Assembly (NCBI GenBank): GCA_003694775.1
Contig: RFJV01000446.1
Span: 1 to 6,861 of the forward strand
Reading direction: 5' to 3'
Origin: Chloroflexota bacterium
Lineage (GTDB): Bacteria; Chloroflexota; Anaerolineae; 4572-78; J111
Length of the DNA stretch: 6,861 bases
Made by a program: the position numbers and the translations under genes. Under the pieces are notes generated by a model. The model saw only the letters and a list, made by a program, of their open reading frames with translations, made no database searches and had not been told where the DNA came from. Shown in pieces: positions 6,734 through 6,861 of the stretch (positions are counted from its first letter, which is position 1; every line of letters begins with the position of its first letter).

Positions 6734-6767
6734 GATGAAGGATGAAGGCGGAGGGATGAAGGATAGG
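6734..6767. repeat. Heptanucleotide-periodic repeat in the operon leader
   Basis: On the plus strand GATGAAG occurs at 6734-6740, 6741-6747 and 6755-6761. A related heptad (GCGGAGG) fills 6748-6754 and a degenerate copy (GATAGG) follows, so a 7-nt period holds over 34 bp. On the minus strand it reads as TTCATCC/CTCCGCC units just upstream of the ribosome binding site of the first operon gene. It resembles the short tandemly repeated heptads known from cyanobacterial and Chloroflexota genomes. Any effect on expression is unknown. Confidence 0.65.
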
Positions 6768-6783
6768 CTCATGTATCGTACGC

Positions 6784-6830
6784 GTGCTTTGTAAGGGCGA
6801 CCGGCCGGTCGCCCTTACAATAATAAGCAC
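6784..6830. repeat. Perfect 32-bp palindrome with an outer imperfect arm, upstream of the operon
   Basis: TTGTAAGGGCGACCGG (6789-6804) is followed at once by its exact reverse complement CCGGTCGCCCTTACAA (6805-6820). A second inverted pair, GTGCT (6784-6788) and AGCAC (6826-6830), extends the stem past a 5-nt TAATA bulge. The form resembles a dispersed palindromic (REP/MITE-like) element rather than an operator. As RNA it would fold from either strand, but no T-run follows, so termination is uncertain. The rest of the 143-bp stretch from 6719 to the window end holds only the heptad repeat, the ribosome binding site and AT-rich flank; I see no convincing promoter. Confidence 0.7.
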
Positions 6831-6861
6831 TTGTTTTACACATGAGCGGAAGAATAAAGCC

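Noticed and set aside
6734..6767. Possible CRISPR or structured RNA in the leader
   Set aside because: The units are contiguous 7-mers without spacers, and there is no consistent stem apart from the separate palindrome.
6820..6825. TATTAT on the minus strand as a -10 promoter element
   Set aside because: No -35-like hexamer is found 16-18 nt upstream, and it falls at the edge of the palindrome. AT-rich flank alone is not enough.

Overview
The window is a piece of a high-GC bacterial genome, mostly one tightly packed operon on the minus strand. The operon encodes a membrane-bound, quinone-linked iron-sulfur molybdoenzyme complex. I favour a Chloroflexota bacterium (Anaerolineae/Caldilineae-like MAG). 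The grounds are the ActC/QrcD-type membrane subunit, the heptanucleotide tandem repeats and GGGCGACC...GGTCGCCC palindrome in the non-coding DNA, and overall codon style. This placement is inference, not proof.

Layout from the operon's 5' end (right) to its 3' end (left), all on the minus strand: a di-heme membrane-anchored cytochrome c (6718-6131); a Tat-exported molybdopterin oxidoreductase catalytic subunit (6128-3744); a four-cluster ferredoxin-like subunit (3681-2950); an NrfD/PsrC/ActC-type membrane subunit (2946-1357); a TorD-like chaperone fused to a 2[4Fe-4S] ferredoxin domain and a four-cysteine C-terminal module (1357-353); and a 67-residue single-span membrane protein (356-153). 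Gene junctions are 2 nt, 62 nt, 3 nt, a 1-nt overlap (TAATG) and a 4-nt overlap (ATGA), so the genes are almost certainly co-transcribed and partly translationally coupled. At the far left, the last ~48 codons of an unidentified plus-strand gene converge on the operon with a 4-bp gap.

Expected working: the catalytic and four-cluster subunits sit on the outer face of the membrane. The four-cluster subunit has no signal and should be carried out by its Tat-borne partner. NrfD exchanges electrons with (mena)quinone, and the cytochrome c is the likely soluble-side electron partner. The membrane subunit and the C-terminal half of the catalytic subunit resemble alternative complex III (ActB/ActC) and Qrc (QrcB/QrcD) more than textbook polysulfide or thiosulfate reductases. 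The pentaheme ActA, ActD and ActF of alternative complex III are absent here.

Points of interest: the position where the family usually has the Mo-ligating Cys/Sec/Ser/Asp appears to be Asn184; the maturation factor is a three-part TorD-ferredoxin-CxxC fusion; an orphan small membrane protein ends the operon; and the non-coding gaps carry heptad repeats and a perfect 32-bp palindrome. The substrate cannot be assigned from sequence alone.
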